Assembly: GCF_021916785.1 (NCBI RefSeq)
Contig: NZ_JAKCFC010000004.1
Coordinates: forward strand, 288,973 to 352,972
Origin: Mycolicibacterium lacusdiani
GTDB taxonomy: Bacteria; Actinomycetota; Actinomycetes; Mycobacteriales; Mycobacteriaceae
DNA: 64,000 nucleotides
Direction: 5' to 3'
The notes under the pieces were generated by a model. The model was not told the DNA's origin and made no database searches. It was given only the letters and a program-made list of their open reading frames with translations. Every line of letters starts with the position of its first letter. Position 1 is the stretch's first letter. This document shows, piece by piece, positions 16,060 to 24,681 of the stretch. Both the position numbers and the translations under genes were made by a program.

Positions 16060-16768
16060 CGGAGGAACCTTTCGTCGTGGAGCAGCCGGACTTTGCGCAA
16101 GTTCGACTCGCCGGATTTTATCGCAACACGATGGAGCGAACACAGTTGGACACTGCTGCCTGATTGCACTGAGCAGTCGCACATCGTGGACGAATAGTGG
16201 CCACCGCTGCCTCGTAGTCACGGCGTTTTCAGCGATCTCAACGTGCTGGTGTTCCGGCGTAGAACAAGCAATGCCGCTGCGATTTTCGTCTAGATCGACG
16301 CCGTCGTTGCAACGGTCTGAATCGTGCTGCGAGAGGTTAGCCGTCGATCGGGTGATAGCTCGGCGGGCAGCCCCAAACGGTTCCGCCGGGGCCCCTAGTG
16401 CTCGATCAGTCAGTTCTTCCTGATTGAACTCGATAGGGCACGACTTCGTACCACGATTCGTGCGCCTGGTGTTGTCACTACGATCGGCACCTGCGACAAA
16501 TGCGCATCGTCGTTGCCTCACTGCACGACCCGTGCGGCTTCGTGATCTGACACCACCTTGAATTGATGCAAAGCGTTGACGGCGCCGTCACGGCGTCGCT
16601 CCGAGCTTCTAGCACTGCAGTGGTGATCGACCGAAGGAGATTGGTGTGCGCCATATTCGAGACAAAGGTGGTCTGACTACCGAACGATCCCTCGACCTCG
16701 GGCAAACCGTCAACGGCGCAGAATCTTCCCCTCTTGACCCGTTATTGTTATGAAACTAAAGTACTGAG
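16060..16768. other. Long upstream region of the mce operon
   Basis: 709 bases between the minus-strand TetR gene and yrbEA. Open frames occur on both strands but none has a ribosome-binding site or recognisable product. The last 35 bases carry a sigma-A-like promoter. No strong palindrome or terminator was seen. The region could hold a longer regulatory leader or small RNA, with no direct support. Confidence 0.5.
16734..16768 (+). promoter_or_regulatory. Sigma-A-like promoter of the mce operon
   Basis: TTGACC (16734-16739), a 17-nt spacer and TAAAGT (16757-16762). A transcript starting 6-7 nt after the -10 would begin at or next to the ATG at 16769. No Shine-Dalgarno sequence precedes this ATG, so a leaderless mRNA is likely. 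Confidence 0.5.
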
Positions 16769-17650
16769 ATGATGGCAATCCGCGAAGACTCGATCAGCCC
16801 CGCCCCCCATGGTGGGCGTGAGAATGCTAGTCAGCGATCGTTTGCCAGCACCGGGCGGGGGTTGTTGCGTCGAAGGTCACGCGCGCTCTCGTCGGAGGTT
16901 GCCGCCAAACCGTTGCGAGCCTTGGGTGGCTTCTTCGCGATGACACTGGACACCGTCGTGCAGATTCCCCGTCGACCCTTCGCGACGCGCGAGTTGGTAC
17001 TACAGTCCTGGTTCGTGGCAAGGGTGTCGCTACTCCCGACACTCATGCTGTCGATCCCTTTCACCGTCCTCACGGTGTTCACGTTGAACGTGCTGCTCTT
17101 GGAGTTTGGGGCTGGCGATTTCTCGGGCAGCGGCGCTGCCCTTGCCGCTGTCACACAGATCGGGCCGTTGGTGAGTGTGTTGGTGGTCGCCGGCGCCGGC
17201 GCGACTGCGATGTGTGCCGATCTGGGCTCTCGCACCATCCGCGAAGAACTCGACGCGCTGCGGGTACTCGGTATCAACCCCATTCAGGCGCTGGTGGTTC
17301 CGCGGGTCCTGGCAGCAACCATGGTTTCGATGCTGCTGTCCGGATTGGTGATTGTTACGGGCCTCGTTGGGGGCTTCGCCTTCTCGGTCTTCGTCCAGAA
17401 CGTGACACCCGGCGCCTTCACCGCGGGAATCACGTTGCTCACGGGGGCGCCTGAGTTGGGCATCGCGGTCGTCAAGGCGGGCCTGTTCGGTCTCACTGCC
17501 AGTCTGATCGCTTGCTACAAGGGCATTTCGGTCGGCGGTGGCCCAGCGGCGGTTGGCAACGCGGTGAACGAAACCGTCGTCTTCTCGTTCCTGTCGCTGT
17601 TCGTCATCGACGTCATCGCGACTGCTGTGGGCATCAAGGCGACGGCATGA
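16769..17650 (+). CDS. yrbEA: MlaE/YrbE-type ABC permease A of the mce operon
   Basis: Integral membrane permease, 293 aa, with several hydrophobic segments and the MlaE-family signature around SRTIREELDALRVLGINPIQALVVPR. It forms the inner-membrane channel of an Mce lipid/hydrophobe import system with YrbEB, powered by the shared MceG ATPase, which is not in this window. Two adjacent ATG codons (16769, 16772) are possible starts and neither has a ribosome-binding site. The basic N-terminal tail of about 60 residues (RRRSRALSSEVAAKPLRALGG) is longer than in many homologues. It overlaps yrbEB by ATGA. Confidence 0.92.
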   Translation: MMAIREDSISPAPHGGRENASQRSFASTGRGLLRRRSRALSSEVAAKPLRALGGFFAMTLDTVVQIPRRPFATRELVLQSWFVARVSLLPTLMLSIPFTVLTVFTLNVLLLEFGAGDFSGSGAALAAVTQIGPLVSVLVVAGAGATAMCADLGSRTIREELDALRVLGINPIQALVVPRVLAATMVSMLLSGLVIVTGLVGGFAFSVFVQNVTPGAFTAGITLLTGAPELGIAVVKAGLFGLTASLIACYKGISVGGGPAAVGNAVNETVVFSFLSLFVIDVIATAVGIKATA

Positions 17651-18504
17651 TCTGCAGCCTTCCGAGTCCGCGCTTCCCCCGGCTGAGGCACGAACTCGAC
17701 GTCGTGGTCGCGGGCTGGAGAGGCGTTGGCGCGCAGGCGCGCTTCTTCGCGCAGACCCTCGCCGCGGTCGGCGACGCGTTCACTGCCTACCGAGGTGAGA
17801 CGCTGCGAATGATCGCGCAGATGGGTTTGGGCGCGGGAGCTCTCGCTCTCATTGGCGGCACCGTGGGCATCGTCGGCTTCCTTACCCTGACAGCTGGGTC
17901 GCTGGTCACGATCCAGGGTTACAGCTCGCTCAGCGACATCGGCGTGGAGGCGTTGACCGGTTTCGTCTCCGCCTACGTCAATGGCCGCATCGTCACGCCG
18001 CTCACCGCGGTGATCGCCTTGTCGGCGACCATCGGCGCGGGCACCACCGCGCAACTAGGGGCGATGCGGATCAACGAGGAGATCGACGCCCTCGAGGTCA
18101 TGGGTATCCGCTCGGTGGCGTACCTCGCCTCCACTCGTGTGGTGGCCGGCGTGATCGTCGTGATCCCGCTGTACTGCATCGCGGTCTGGATGTCGTTCAT
18201 GTCCGCTCGCTTCGCCACGACGGTCTATTACGGCCAGCCGACGGGTATCTACGACCACTATTTCTCAACCTTCCTTCAACCGACCGACATTCTTTGGTCG
18301 CTGTTCCAAGCGGTCCTGATTGGCCTCGTCGTCATGCTGGTCCACACCTATTACGGATTCACCGCTTCTGGTGGCCCGGCTGGAGTCGGCGAGGCGGTCG
18401 GACGAGCGGTACGTACGTCTCTGGTGGTTGCCGTGATCGTGATCTTGTTCGCTTCACTGGCCATCTACGGGCGCACCGGCAACTTCCACTTCTCCGGCGG
18501 CTGA
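17647..18504 (+). CDS. yrbEB: MlaE/YrbE-type ABC permease B of the mce operon
   Basis: Second permease subunit, 285 aa, with about five to six membrane segments and TAQLGAMRINEEIDALEVMG as the MlaE-type coupling region. The ATG at 17647 overlaps the yrbEA stop (ATGA); the longer upstream frame would lie inside that gene. It ends in an RTGNFHFSGG tail. It should pair with YrbEA to translocate substrate captured by the Mce shaft proteins. The 81-nt gap to mceA is the only notable break in the operon and holds no recognisable gene. Confidence 0.92.
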   Translation: MICSLPSPRFPRLRHELDVVVAGWRGVGAQARFFAQTLAAVGDAFTAYRGETLRMIAQMGLGAGALALIGGTVGIVGFLTLTAGSLVTIQGYSSLSDIGVEALTGFVSAYVNGRIVTPLTAVIALSATIGAGTTAQLGAMRINEEIDALEVMGIRSVAYLASTRVVAGVIVVIPLYCIAVWMSFMSARFATTVYYGQPTGIYDHYFSTFLQPTDILWSLFQAVLIGLVVMLVHTYYGFTASGGPAGVGEAVGRAVRTSLVVAVIVILFASLAIYGRTGNFHFSGG

Positions 18505-18585
18505 GCATGGCACATTCACACATCACTCCGACTTCGTGGCGCTGCTCTCCGGTCGGACACTCGATCCGGGTCTGCCGGTAACGCA

Positions 18586-19977
18586 ATGGGATTCATGGGC
18601 ACTGGTGATAAGCACCTCGGTTGGTGGACGACGATCCTGTTGACCGTCGTGATCGGGCTCGTGACGCTGTCATGGGCCTTGTTCAATGGGTCATTCCGAT
18701 CGTCCGCGCCGGTGACACTGACCTCGGACCGCTCCGGTCTGGTGATGGAACCGGGCAGCAAGGTCAGGTTCCGCGGCGTGCAAGTGGGTCAGGTCCGCTC
18801 CTTGAGTGCGGGAACTCAATCGGTGAAGCTGCAGCTCGAGATCGACTCCGAGGAGATGGACAAGCTTCCCGCCAACGTCAGCGCTCAGATCAGGGCCACC
18901 ACGGTCTTCGGCGCCAAGTACGTCGACCTCATCTATCCCGAACATCCGCAGGCCCGGCGCCTGGCGGCCGGGGCAGTCCTGCAGTCGAGAAATGTCAGCA
19001 CCGAGGTCAACACCGTCTTTCAGAACTTGCTCCAAGTACTCACGCAGCTCGATCCTGCCAAGCTCAACGCCACGCTCACCGCCCTGGCCGAGGGAGTCCG
19101 CGGGCAGGGTGAGGACATCGGCGCCGCCACCACCGACGCGAACGAAGTCTTGCTGGCGGTCAACCCTCGGATGGACACGGTGCGGGAAGACCTACGCTCG
19201 CTGAGTGGATTCAGCCGCGCGTATGGCGGGGCAGCGCAGGACATTCTGAAGACACTGTCGTCGGTCTCGACGACGAGCACCACCATCACGAACCGGGCGG
19301 CTGATCTCGACGCGTTGCTCCTCAACGTGGTCGGATTCGCCCAGGCGGGGACGAATCTGATCCAGCCAAGTCAGAGTGACCTCGTCAAAGCCGTCAACGT
19401 GCTCGAACCCACTACGAACCTGCTGATGAAGTACAGCCCGTCCTACACCTGCATGCTCCTCGGCGCGACGTGGTTCCTCGACAACGGGGGTCGGGATGCG
19501 CTGGGCGCAGGGGACGGCAGGTCGGGCATTCTGGATGCGACCTTCCTCCTCGGCGACGACGAGTACAAGTATCCGGTGAACCTGCCCGTGGTCGCGGCCA
19601 AGGGCGGGCCGGGAGGCAAACCAGGCTGCGGATCGCTTCCAGATCCCAGCAAGAATTACCCTGTCCGCCAGTTGGTCTCGGATACCGGGTGGGGGACAGG
19701 CCTCGACATCCGCCCGAATCCGGGAATCGGCCACCCCTTCTACGCCAATTACCTGCCTGCCACACGCGCAGTTCCGCAGGCCCCGAGCATTCGTGGCGAA
19801 GGTCCCCCGGCGATCGGGCCGATTCCCTACCCGGGCGCACCGCCGTACGGTGCGCCGCAATACGGGCCCGACGGGACGCCGCTCCATCCGCCGCCGCCCG
19901 GCACGTCGCCCACCCTCCCGTTGCCCGCTCTGCCGCCCGTGGCCATTCCGCCGGACGTGCCGGGAACGCAGCCGTGA
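18586..19977 (+). CDS. mceA: MCE family protein MceA
   Basis: MCE-domain protein, 463 aa. An N-terminal signal anchor (about 10-32, WWTTILLTVVIGLVTLSWAL) precedes the MCE/MlaD domain (about 38-120, LVMEPGSKVRFRGVQVGQV), then a helical region and a Pro/Gly-rich tail from about residue 395. MCE proteins multimerise into a periplasmic shaft that carries lipids or sterols to the YrbE channel. A second ATG three codons in is possible. MceB overlaps by GTGA. The hydrophobic cargo (sterol, fatty acid or aromatic) cannot be told from sequence. Confidence 0.92.
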   Translation: MGFMGTGDKHLGWWTTILLTVVIGLVTLSWALFNGSFRSSAPVTLTSDRSGLVMEPGSKVRFRGVQVGQVRSLSAGTQSVKLQLEIDSEEMDKLPANVSAQIRATTVFGAKYVDLIYPEHPQARRLAAGAVLQSRNVSTEVNTVFQNLLQVLTQLDPAKLNATLTALAEGVRGQGEDIGAATTDANEVLLAVNPRMDTVREDLRSLSGFSRAYGGAAQDILKTLSSVSTTSTTITNRAADLDALLLNVVGFAQAGTNLIQPSQSDLVKAVNVLEPTTNLLMKYSPSYTCMLLGATWFLDNGGRDALGAGDGRSGILDATFLLGDDEYKYPVNLPVVAAKGGPGGKPGCGSLPDPSKNYPVRQLVSDTGWGTGLDIRPNPGIGHPFYANYLPATRAVPQAPSIRGEGPPAIGPIPYPGAPPYGAPQYGPDGTPLHPPPPGTSPTLPLPALPPVAIPPDVPGTQP

Positions 19978-21002
19978 GGGACAACCTGGCTGGCGCGCTC
20001 TGGCGGTTGGCCATCTTCGTCGCGGTTTGCCTGCTGACACTGTTCGGGCTGTATGCGGTGTTCGGGCAGCTGAGGTTTCAGGAGGAGAAGTCTTACAACG
20101 CGGAGTTCTCGAACGTGGGGGGACTGGAGGAGGGCAACTTCGTCCGCATCGCGGGTGTCGAGGTCGGTAAAGTCAAAAAGGTTGTCATCAAGGACAATTC
20201 GTTTGCTCTGGTGGAATTCACTGCGGACGATTCAGTGGTTCTGACTTCAGGTACGAAGGCGGTGGTCCGCTACGACAACTTGATCGGCGGGCGCTTCCTG
20301 GCCTTGGAGGAGGGCGCTGGCCCGACTCGCCGACTCCAGTCCGGCCAGACCATCCCGTTGAACCGAACCGCGCCGGCCCTCGACCTGGATGCGCTCATCG
20401 GCGGTTTTCGGCCGTTGTTCCGCGCCTTGGATCCCGAACAGGTCAACGCACTTACGGGTCAACTGATCGCCGCATTCGAAGGGCAGGGCGTAACCGTGGG
20501 ATCGTTCCTCGCTCAGACGTCGGCGCTGACGAACACGCTGGCCGATCGCGACGACCTCATCGGCCAGGTGATCGTCAACCTGAACAACGTGCTTGCCTCG
20601 CTGGGCGATCAGAGCGACCAGTTCGGCACAGCGGTGGATTCGCTGTCGGAGTTGGTCGAGGGGCTGGCCGACCGCAGGACCGACGTCAGCCGCGGAGTGG
20701 CCAATCTCGACGCCGGCGCAGCCTCGGTCGCTGACCTGTTGACCCAGGCGCGTCCACCACTGCGGACCGCCGTTGCCGAATCCGACCGCGCCACATCGAT
20801 CGTCGTGGCGGACCACGCGTACTTCGATGACCTGCTCAACACACTGCCGGACGCGTATCAGCAGCTCGGCCGGCAGGGACTCTATGGCGACTTCTTCAGT
20901 TTCTACCTGTGTGACCTGGTGCTCAAGGTCAACGGGAAGGGCGGCCAGCCGGTGTTCGTCAAGTTGGCCGGCCAAACGACCGGAAGGTGCGCGCCGCTAT
21001 GA
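19974..21002 (+). CDS. mceB: MCE family protein MceB
   Basis: MCE-domain protein, 342 aa, the usual MceB length. The signal anchor is LAIFVAVCLLTLFGLYAVFG, the MCE domain includes FSNVGGLEEGNFVRIAGVEV, and a long alpha-helical region with LADRDDLIG follows. Unlike the other Mce proteins here it has no proline-rich tail; it ends with a short region containing two cysteines (YLCDLVLKV and GRCAPL). The GTG start at 19974 overlaps the mceA stop; the longer open frame upstream is a shadow inside mceA. It belongs to the same importer complex. Confidence 0.92.
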   Translation: MRDNLAGALWRLAIFVAVCLLTLFGLYAVFGQLRFQEEKSYNAEFSNVGGLEEGNFVRIAGVEVGKVKKVVIKDNSFALVEFTADDSVVLTSGTKAVVRYDNLIGGRFLALEEGAGPTRRLQSGQTIPLNRTAPALDLDALIGGFRPLFRALDPEQVNALTGQLIAAFEGQGVTVGSFLAQTSALTNTLADRDDLIGQVIVNLNNVLASLGDQSDQFGTAVDSLSELVEGLADRRTDVSRGVANLDAGAASVADLLTQARPPLRTAVAESDRATSIVVADHAYFDDLLNTLPDAYQQLGRQGLYGDFFSFYLCDLVLKVNGKGGQPVFVKLAGQTTGRCAPL

Positions 21003-22249
21003 AGTCCTTCGCCGAACGCAATCGCGTGGTCGTCGGCGCGATCGGCTGTGCTATGACCGTCGGGATCGTGGTGGGTGCAACCCAATACGACAGATTGCCG
21101 TTCTTCTCGGGTGGACACGTCTACTCGGCGTACTTTGCGGAGGCGGGTGGGCTGCGCTCGGGCGCTGCCGTTCAGGTCTTCGGCGCCCGGGCCGGCCAGG
21201 TGTCGAGCATCACGCTGGACGGGCCGCGGGTCCTGATCACCTTCGACGTGTCGAAGGACGTCGAGCTCGGTGACCGAACCGAAGCGGCGGTGAAGACCAA
21301 GAGCCTGCTCGGCACCAAGATCTTGGAGGTCACGCCACGGGGAAATGGCGAACTGTCGGGCGCGATTCCGCTCGATAGGACGACCTCCGCCTACCAGCTG
21401 CCGGATGCGCTGGGCGACCTCACGACCACGATCAGCGGCTTGAACACCGACCAGGTGTCGGAGTCGTTGTCGACTCTGGCCGAGACCTTCGCCGAGACCC
21501 CGCCCGAACTCAGAGCAGCCGTTTCAGGTGTCGCCCGTTTCTCGGAGATGATCGACGCGCGGGACGCACAACTACGCACCCTGCTAGCCAACGTCAACAA
21601 GGTGACCGCCGTGCTGTCGGAACGGAGCGAGCAGATCGTGAATTTGATCTCGAACACGAACGCCTTGATGGCGGAACTACAGAACGAGAGTGCCGCGCTT
21701 CGCACGGTGTCGGCGAACATCTCCGCACTTTCCCAACAGCTCTCGGGTCTGGTCGCCGACAATCGTACGCAACTCCGGGCGGCGCTGGACAAGCTCAACG
21801 GCGTACTGACCATCGTGGACAACCGCAAGGAGCGGGTGCAGACCTCGATCAAGATGCTCAATTCCTATGTCACCTCGCTGGGCGAGGCAGTTGCTGCCGG
21901 CCCGTTCTTCAAGGCCTACGTCGCGAATCTGTTGCCCGGGCAGTTCATCCAGCCGTTCGTCGACGCTGCGTTCTCCGACCTCGGTCTGGACCCGAGTGTG
22001 CTGCTACCGTCCGAGCGCACCGACCCCGAGGTCGGCCAGCCCGGCACTCCCGCACTGCCGGTGCCGTTTCCGCGTACCGGGCAGGGCGGCGAACCCAAAT
22101 TGACTCTCCCTGACGCCATCACCGGCAATCCCGGCGATCCGCGCTACCCCTATCAGCCACCCCTCCCGCAGCCCGCGCCCGGTGGGCCACCGCCGGGACC
22201 CCCTGCCGGCTACGTGCCTGGTCCGGTCATGCCGGAGGCAACGCCATGA
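20999..22249 (+). CDS. mceC: MCE family protein MceC
   Basis: MCE-domain protein, 416 aa. The N-terminal anchor is VVVGAIGCAMTVGIVVGA, the MCE domain includes FAEAGGLRSGAAVQVFGARA, and the helical middle contains the Mce-type repeat MIDARDAQLRTLLANVNKVTA. The C-terminal 70 residues are rich in Pro and Gly and probably reach into the cell wall. The ATG at 20999 overlaps the mceB stop (ATGA). It assembles with the other five Mce subunits in the periplasmic shaft. Confidence 0.92.
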   Translation: MKSFAERNRVVVGAIGCAMTVGIVVGATQYDRLPFFSGGHVYSAYFAEAGGLRSGAAVQVFGARAGQVSSITLDGPRVLITFDVSKDVELGDRTEAAVKTKSLLGTKILEVTPRGNGELSGAIPLDRTTSAYQLPDALGDLTTTISGLNTDQVSESLSTLAETFAETPPELRAAVSGVARFSEMIDARDAQLRTLLANVNKVTAVLSERSEQIVNLISNTNALMAELQNESAALRTVSANISALSQQLSGLVADNRTQLRAALDKLNGVLTIVDNRKERVQTSIKMLNSYVTSLGEAVAAGPFFKAYVANLLPGQFIQPFVDAAFSDLGLDPSVLLPSERTDPEVGQPGTPALPVPFPRTGQGGEPKLTLPDAITGNPGDPRYPYQPPLPQPAPGGPPPGPPAGYVPGPVMPEATP

Positions 22250-23544
22250 CCAAGCTGCGCAGGTTTCGGGCGGCGCTGACGGTCACCTTGGTCCTGCTGC
22301 TGGTGGCAGGCGGGCTGACCGTCATCCCTGATGCCGGTCACACCGACACGATCACCCTCACGGCCTATTTCGACAACAGCAACGGCATCTTCGCCGGCGA
22401 CGAAGTGCAGATCCTTGGGGTGCCGGTGGGCAAGATAGAGATGATCGAGCCACAGCCGGGACGCGCGAAGATCACCTTCTGGTACGACGGCGAATTCCAG
22501 GTGCCTGCCGACGTTCAGGCGGCAATCCTGTCGCCTGCGCTCGTCACGTCTCGGGCAATTCAGCTGACGCCGGCGTACACCAGCGGACCCACCATGACCG
22601 ATGGCGCCGTCATTCCCGAAGAGCGCACTGCCGTGCCGGTGGAATGGGACGACTTTCGCGCGCAGCTCGACAAGCTGAGCCAGACCTTGCAGCCCACCGA
22701 GCCGGGCGGGGTGGCCCCGCTGGGATCGCTGATCAACACCGCGGCCGACAATCTGCGTGGTGAAGGCGCCAACATTCGGGACACCATCATCAAGTTGTCC
22801 CAGGCGATCTCGGTACTGGGCGACCACGGCACCGACATCTTCAGCACGGTGAAGAACCTTTCGGTCCTCGTCTCGGCGCTGCAGGGCAGCACCGACCTGA
22901 TGCGTCACGTGAACCGCAACGTCGCCTCCGTCACCGCTCTACTCTCCGCCGATCCGGACGCCGTAGGCAATGCCATCAAGGACCTGAACGTGGCGGTCGG
23001 GGATGTCCAGGGTTTCGTGGCGGAGAACCGCGATCCCTTCGGGACCACATCAGACAAGCTGGCCTCCGTTTCGCGGGCCGTGGTCGACAGCCTCGACGAC
23101 ATCAAGCAGACACTGCACGTCGCTCCGACGGCACTGAACAACTACAACAACATCTGGCAGCCGGCCCAGGGCGCACTGTCCGGAGCGTTGATGCTCAACA
23201 ATTTCGCCAGCCCGATCACCTTTTTGTGTGGCGCGATACAGGCGGCGGCACGACTCAATGCGGAGGCATCCGCGAAGCTTTGCGTGCAGTACTTGGCACC
23301 GATCATCAAGAACCGGCAGTTGAACTTTCCGCCGCTCGGCGAGAACCTCTTCGTCGGCACTCAGGCCCGCCCCAACGAGGTCACCTACAGCGAGGACCGG
23401 CTGCGGCCGGACTACATCCCCCCCATGCCCACGGGGCCACCCGTGGCCGACGGCAACGCCGCACCCTTGCCTGCCGAGGCGGTTCCAACGGATCCGGACG
23501 AGGGCCTGCCCGGGCTGATGGTTCCGCATGCGGGTGGCTCGTGA
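22246..23544 (+). CDS. mceD: MCE family protein MceD
   Basis: MCE-domain protein, 432 aa: hydrophobic anchor ALTVTLVLLLVAGGLTVI, MCE domain with YFDNSNGIFAGDEVQILGVP, a helical region and a Pro-rich tail (YIPPMPTGPPVADGNAAP). It carries the conserved MceD cysteine region FLCGAIQAAARLNAEASAKL. ATGA overlap with mceC and GTGA overlap with mceE indicate a single transcript and coupled translation. MceD is the fourth wall subunit of the importer. Confidence 0.92.
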   Translation: MTKLRRFRAALTVTLVLLLVAGGLTVIPDAGHTDTITLTAYFDNSNGIFAGDEVQILGVPVGKIEMIEPQPGRAKITFWYDGEFQVPADVQAAILSPALVTSRAIQLTPAYTSGPTMTDGAVIPEERTAVPVEWDDFRAQLDKLSQTLQPTEPGGVAPLGSLINTAADNLRGEGANIRDTIIKLSQAISVLGDHGTDIFSTVKNLSVLVSALQGSTDLMRHVNRNVASVTALLSADPDAVGNAIKDLNVAVGDVQGFVAENRDPFGTTSDKLASVSRAVVDSLDDIKQTLHVAPTALNNYNNIWQPAQGALSGALMLNNFASPITFLCGAIQAAARLNAEASAKLCVQYLAPIIKNRQLNFPPLGENLFVGTQARPNEVTYSEDRLRPDYIPPMPTGPPVADGNAAPLPAEAVPTDPDEGLPGLMVPHAGGS

Positions 23545-24680
23545 GGCGCCCGATCCGGGTCGGCGTCGCCGGCTGGCTGGTGGTGCTGCTCGCTGCCCCG
23601 GTGCTGTCGGGTTGCGGGTGGCGCGGCCTCAACTCGATGCCGCTGCCTGGTACCGCAGGCGGTGGCCCCGGTTCATTCGAGGTCAAGGCACAGTTGCCGG
23701 ACGTCACCAACATTCAGCAGAACTCACGCGTCCGCGTGGGTGACGTGACGGTCGGCAACGTCGTGAAGATCGAGCGCGAAGATTGGCACTCGTTGCTGAC
23801 CATGCGGATCGATGGCGGCGTGGACCTGCCCGCCAACGCGGTCGCCACGATCGGCCAGACCAGTCTGTTGGGTTCGCTACACGTGGAGCTGGCACCACCG
23901 AAGGGTGTGCCGCCGGAAGGCAAGCTGCGCAATGGGTCGGTGATCCCGTTGACGGCGGCGGGTAGCTATCCAACCACCGAGCAGACGCTGGCGGCCCTGT
24001 CGCTGGTGCTCAATGGCGGAGGTATCGGCCAGGTTCAGGACATCACCAGGGCGTTCAGCACCGCGTTCGCCGGCCGGGAGGGCGATCTGCGCAGCTTGAT
24101 CGAGCAGTTGGACCAGTTCATAGGGCGACTCAGTGCGCAGAGCGGCGACATCATCGAGGCAACCGAGAGCGTCAACGATCTGGTCGCTCAGTTCTCCGAT
24201 CAGCGACCCGTGCTCGATCGTGCTCTTCAGACCTTTCCCGAAGCCCTGTCGGTGCTCAAGGAGCAGCGCCAGAACCTGGTCGAGGTGCTGGACAAGCTCG
24301 GGAAGTTCAGTGCCCTGACCGCGGACACCGTCGATCAAACCAACGACGCCCTCGTTCAGGAGCTGAAGGACCTGGGACCGGTCCTGAAGTCGTTGGCAGA
24401 CGCGGGTCCGTCGCTCACCCGTTCACTGAGCTTTCTGACGACGTTTCCATGGAACAAGGAGACGATCCCGAATTGGTTCCGGGGTGACTTCGCCAACCTC
24501 ACGCTCGTCCTCGATCTGACGCTGAGTCGGCTCGATTCGGCGTTTCTCACCGGGACCCGCTTCGAGGGAGAGTTGACCGAGCTGGAGATGCAGTGGGGGC
24601 GCACGATCGGACAGCAACCCAGCCCCTATACCTCGGTAAATCCGCTGACGTTTCCCTATCAGTCGAATCAGGGGCCCTAG
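23541..24680 (+). CDS. mceE: MCE family lipoprotein MceE (LprK-like)
   Basis: MCE-domain lipoprotein, 379 aa. The signal peptide ends in a lipobox, APVLSGC, so the mature protein starts at a lipidated Cys about 27 residues in. The MCE domain (QLPDVTNIQQNSRVRVGDV) and a long helical segment follow; the C-terminus is short, as usual for MceE. The GTG start overlaps the mceD stop. Lipid anchoring of MceE is a constant feature of mce operons and supports an intact, functional locus. Confidence 0.92.
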   Translation: MRRPIRVGVAGWLVVLLAAPVLSGCGWRGLNSMPLPGTAGGGPGSFEVKAQLPDVTNIQQNSRVRVGDVTVGNVVKIEREDWHSLLTMRIDGGVDLPANAVATIGQTSLLGSLHVELAPPKGVPPEGKLRNGSVIPLTAAGSYPTTEQTLAALSLVLNGGGIGQVQDITRAFSTAFAGREGDLRSLIEQLDQFIGRLSAQSGDIIEATESVNDLVAQFSDQRPVLDRALQTFPEALSVLKEQRQNLVEVLDKLGKFSALTADTVDQTNDALVQELKDLGPVLKSLADAGPSLTRSLSFLTTFPWNKETIPNWFRGDFANLTLVLDLTLSRLDSAFLTGTRFEGELTELEMQWGRTIGQQPSPYTSVNPLTFPYQSNQGP

Positions 24681-24681
24681 C

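Noticed and set aside
16060..16521. Long N-terminal extension of the TetR open frame at 15457
   Set aside because: The added 154 residues have no TetR or other family character, and TTG 16059 with a good ribosome-binding site gives the usual length.
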